Shown here one piece after another: positions 6,466 through 6,518 of a stretch of DNA of 6,518 bases. The stretch covers positions 1 to 6,518 of the forward strand of contig JAKSCF010000695.1 in NCBI GenBank assembly GCA_022360735.1. Reading direction: 5' to 3'. The translations under genes and the position numbers were made by a program. This DNA comes from Clostridia bacterium (GTDB lineage: Bacteria > Bacillota_A > Clostridia > Peptostreptococcales > JAAYPU01). The notes under the pieces were generated by a model. The model had not been told where the DNA came from. It was given only the letters and a program-made list of their open reading frames with translations, and searched no databases. Position 1 is the first letter of the stretch. The number at the start of each line of letters is the position of its first letter.

Positions 6466-6518
6466 TTATTTAAGCTTTTCAACCTCAGCTCTAAATCCTT
6501 CTATAAGTTCTGGTGTAA
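6466..6518 (-). CDS. C-terminal end of a protein, probably the TRAP solute-binding subunit (DctP)
   Basis: Only the last 16 codons before a TAA stop (6466-6468) are inside the window, reading TPELIEGFRAEVEKLK. They look like an amphipathic, charged closing helix, which suits a TRAP binding protein but is not diagnostic. The assignment rests mainly on position: it lies immediately upstream of the dctQ-type and dctM-type genes on the same strand, in the common P-Q-M order, and a hairpin separates it from dctQ as is typical after abundant binding-protein genes. The start, the signal peptide and all family motifs lie outside the window. Confidence 0.6.
   Translation of the reverse strand, partial: TPELIEGFRAEVEKLK

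Overview
The window reads as a piece of an AT-rich, low-GC bacterial chromosome. Strong AGGAGG-type ribosome binding sites, compact gene spacing and the protein families point to a Clostridia-like Firmicute, probably anaerobic. This is an inference from style, not a species identification. All six coding regions belong to known families, and I see no RNA gene, insertion sequence, CRISPR array or phage gene.

The left half (1-2848, + strand) is a signalling pair. The first gene enters from outside the window. Only the last strand of its histidine-kinase ATPase domain and two tandem receiver (REC) domains are visible, so it is the tail of a hybrid sensor kinase. It overlaps the next gene by about 11 bases. 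That gene encodes a REC-PAS-GGDEF-HD-GYP protein whose motifs for making and for breaking cyclic di-GMP are both intact. The two look translationally coupled, and the simplest reading is a phosphorelay that sets cyclic di-GMP level.

The middle (2849-4563) holds a separately promoted sodium:solute symporter (SSS family, 487 aa) with an extended -10 promoter and a clean ribosome binding site. It ends at a long, nearly perfect hairpin (4434-4486) that serves as a two-way terminator between convergent transcription units.

The right part (4564-6518, - strand) is a TRAP transporter operon read right to left. It comprises the very end of what is probably the periplasmic-type solute-binding subunit (dctP), then the small membrane subunit (dctQ-type), then the large permease (dctM-type). 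A hairpin between dctP and dctQ probably acts as a partial terminator that keeps the binding protein more abundant than the membrane subunits.

The window therefore combines sensory phosphorelay and cyclic di-GMP control with two secondary, ion-driven uptake systems. No substrate can be named from sequence alone. I did not find a clearly new system. The points most worth a second look are the doubly competent GGDEF/HD-GYP protein coupled to a double-receiver kinase, and the two hairpins.
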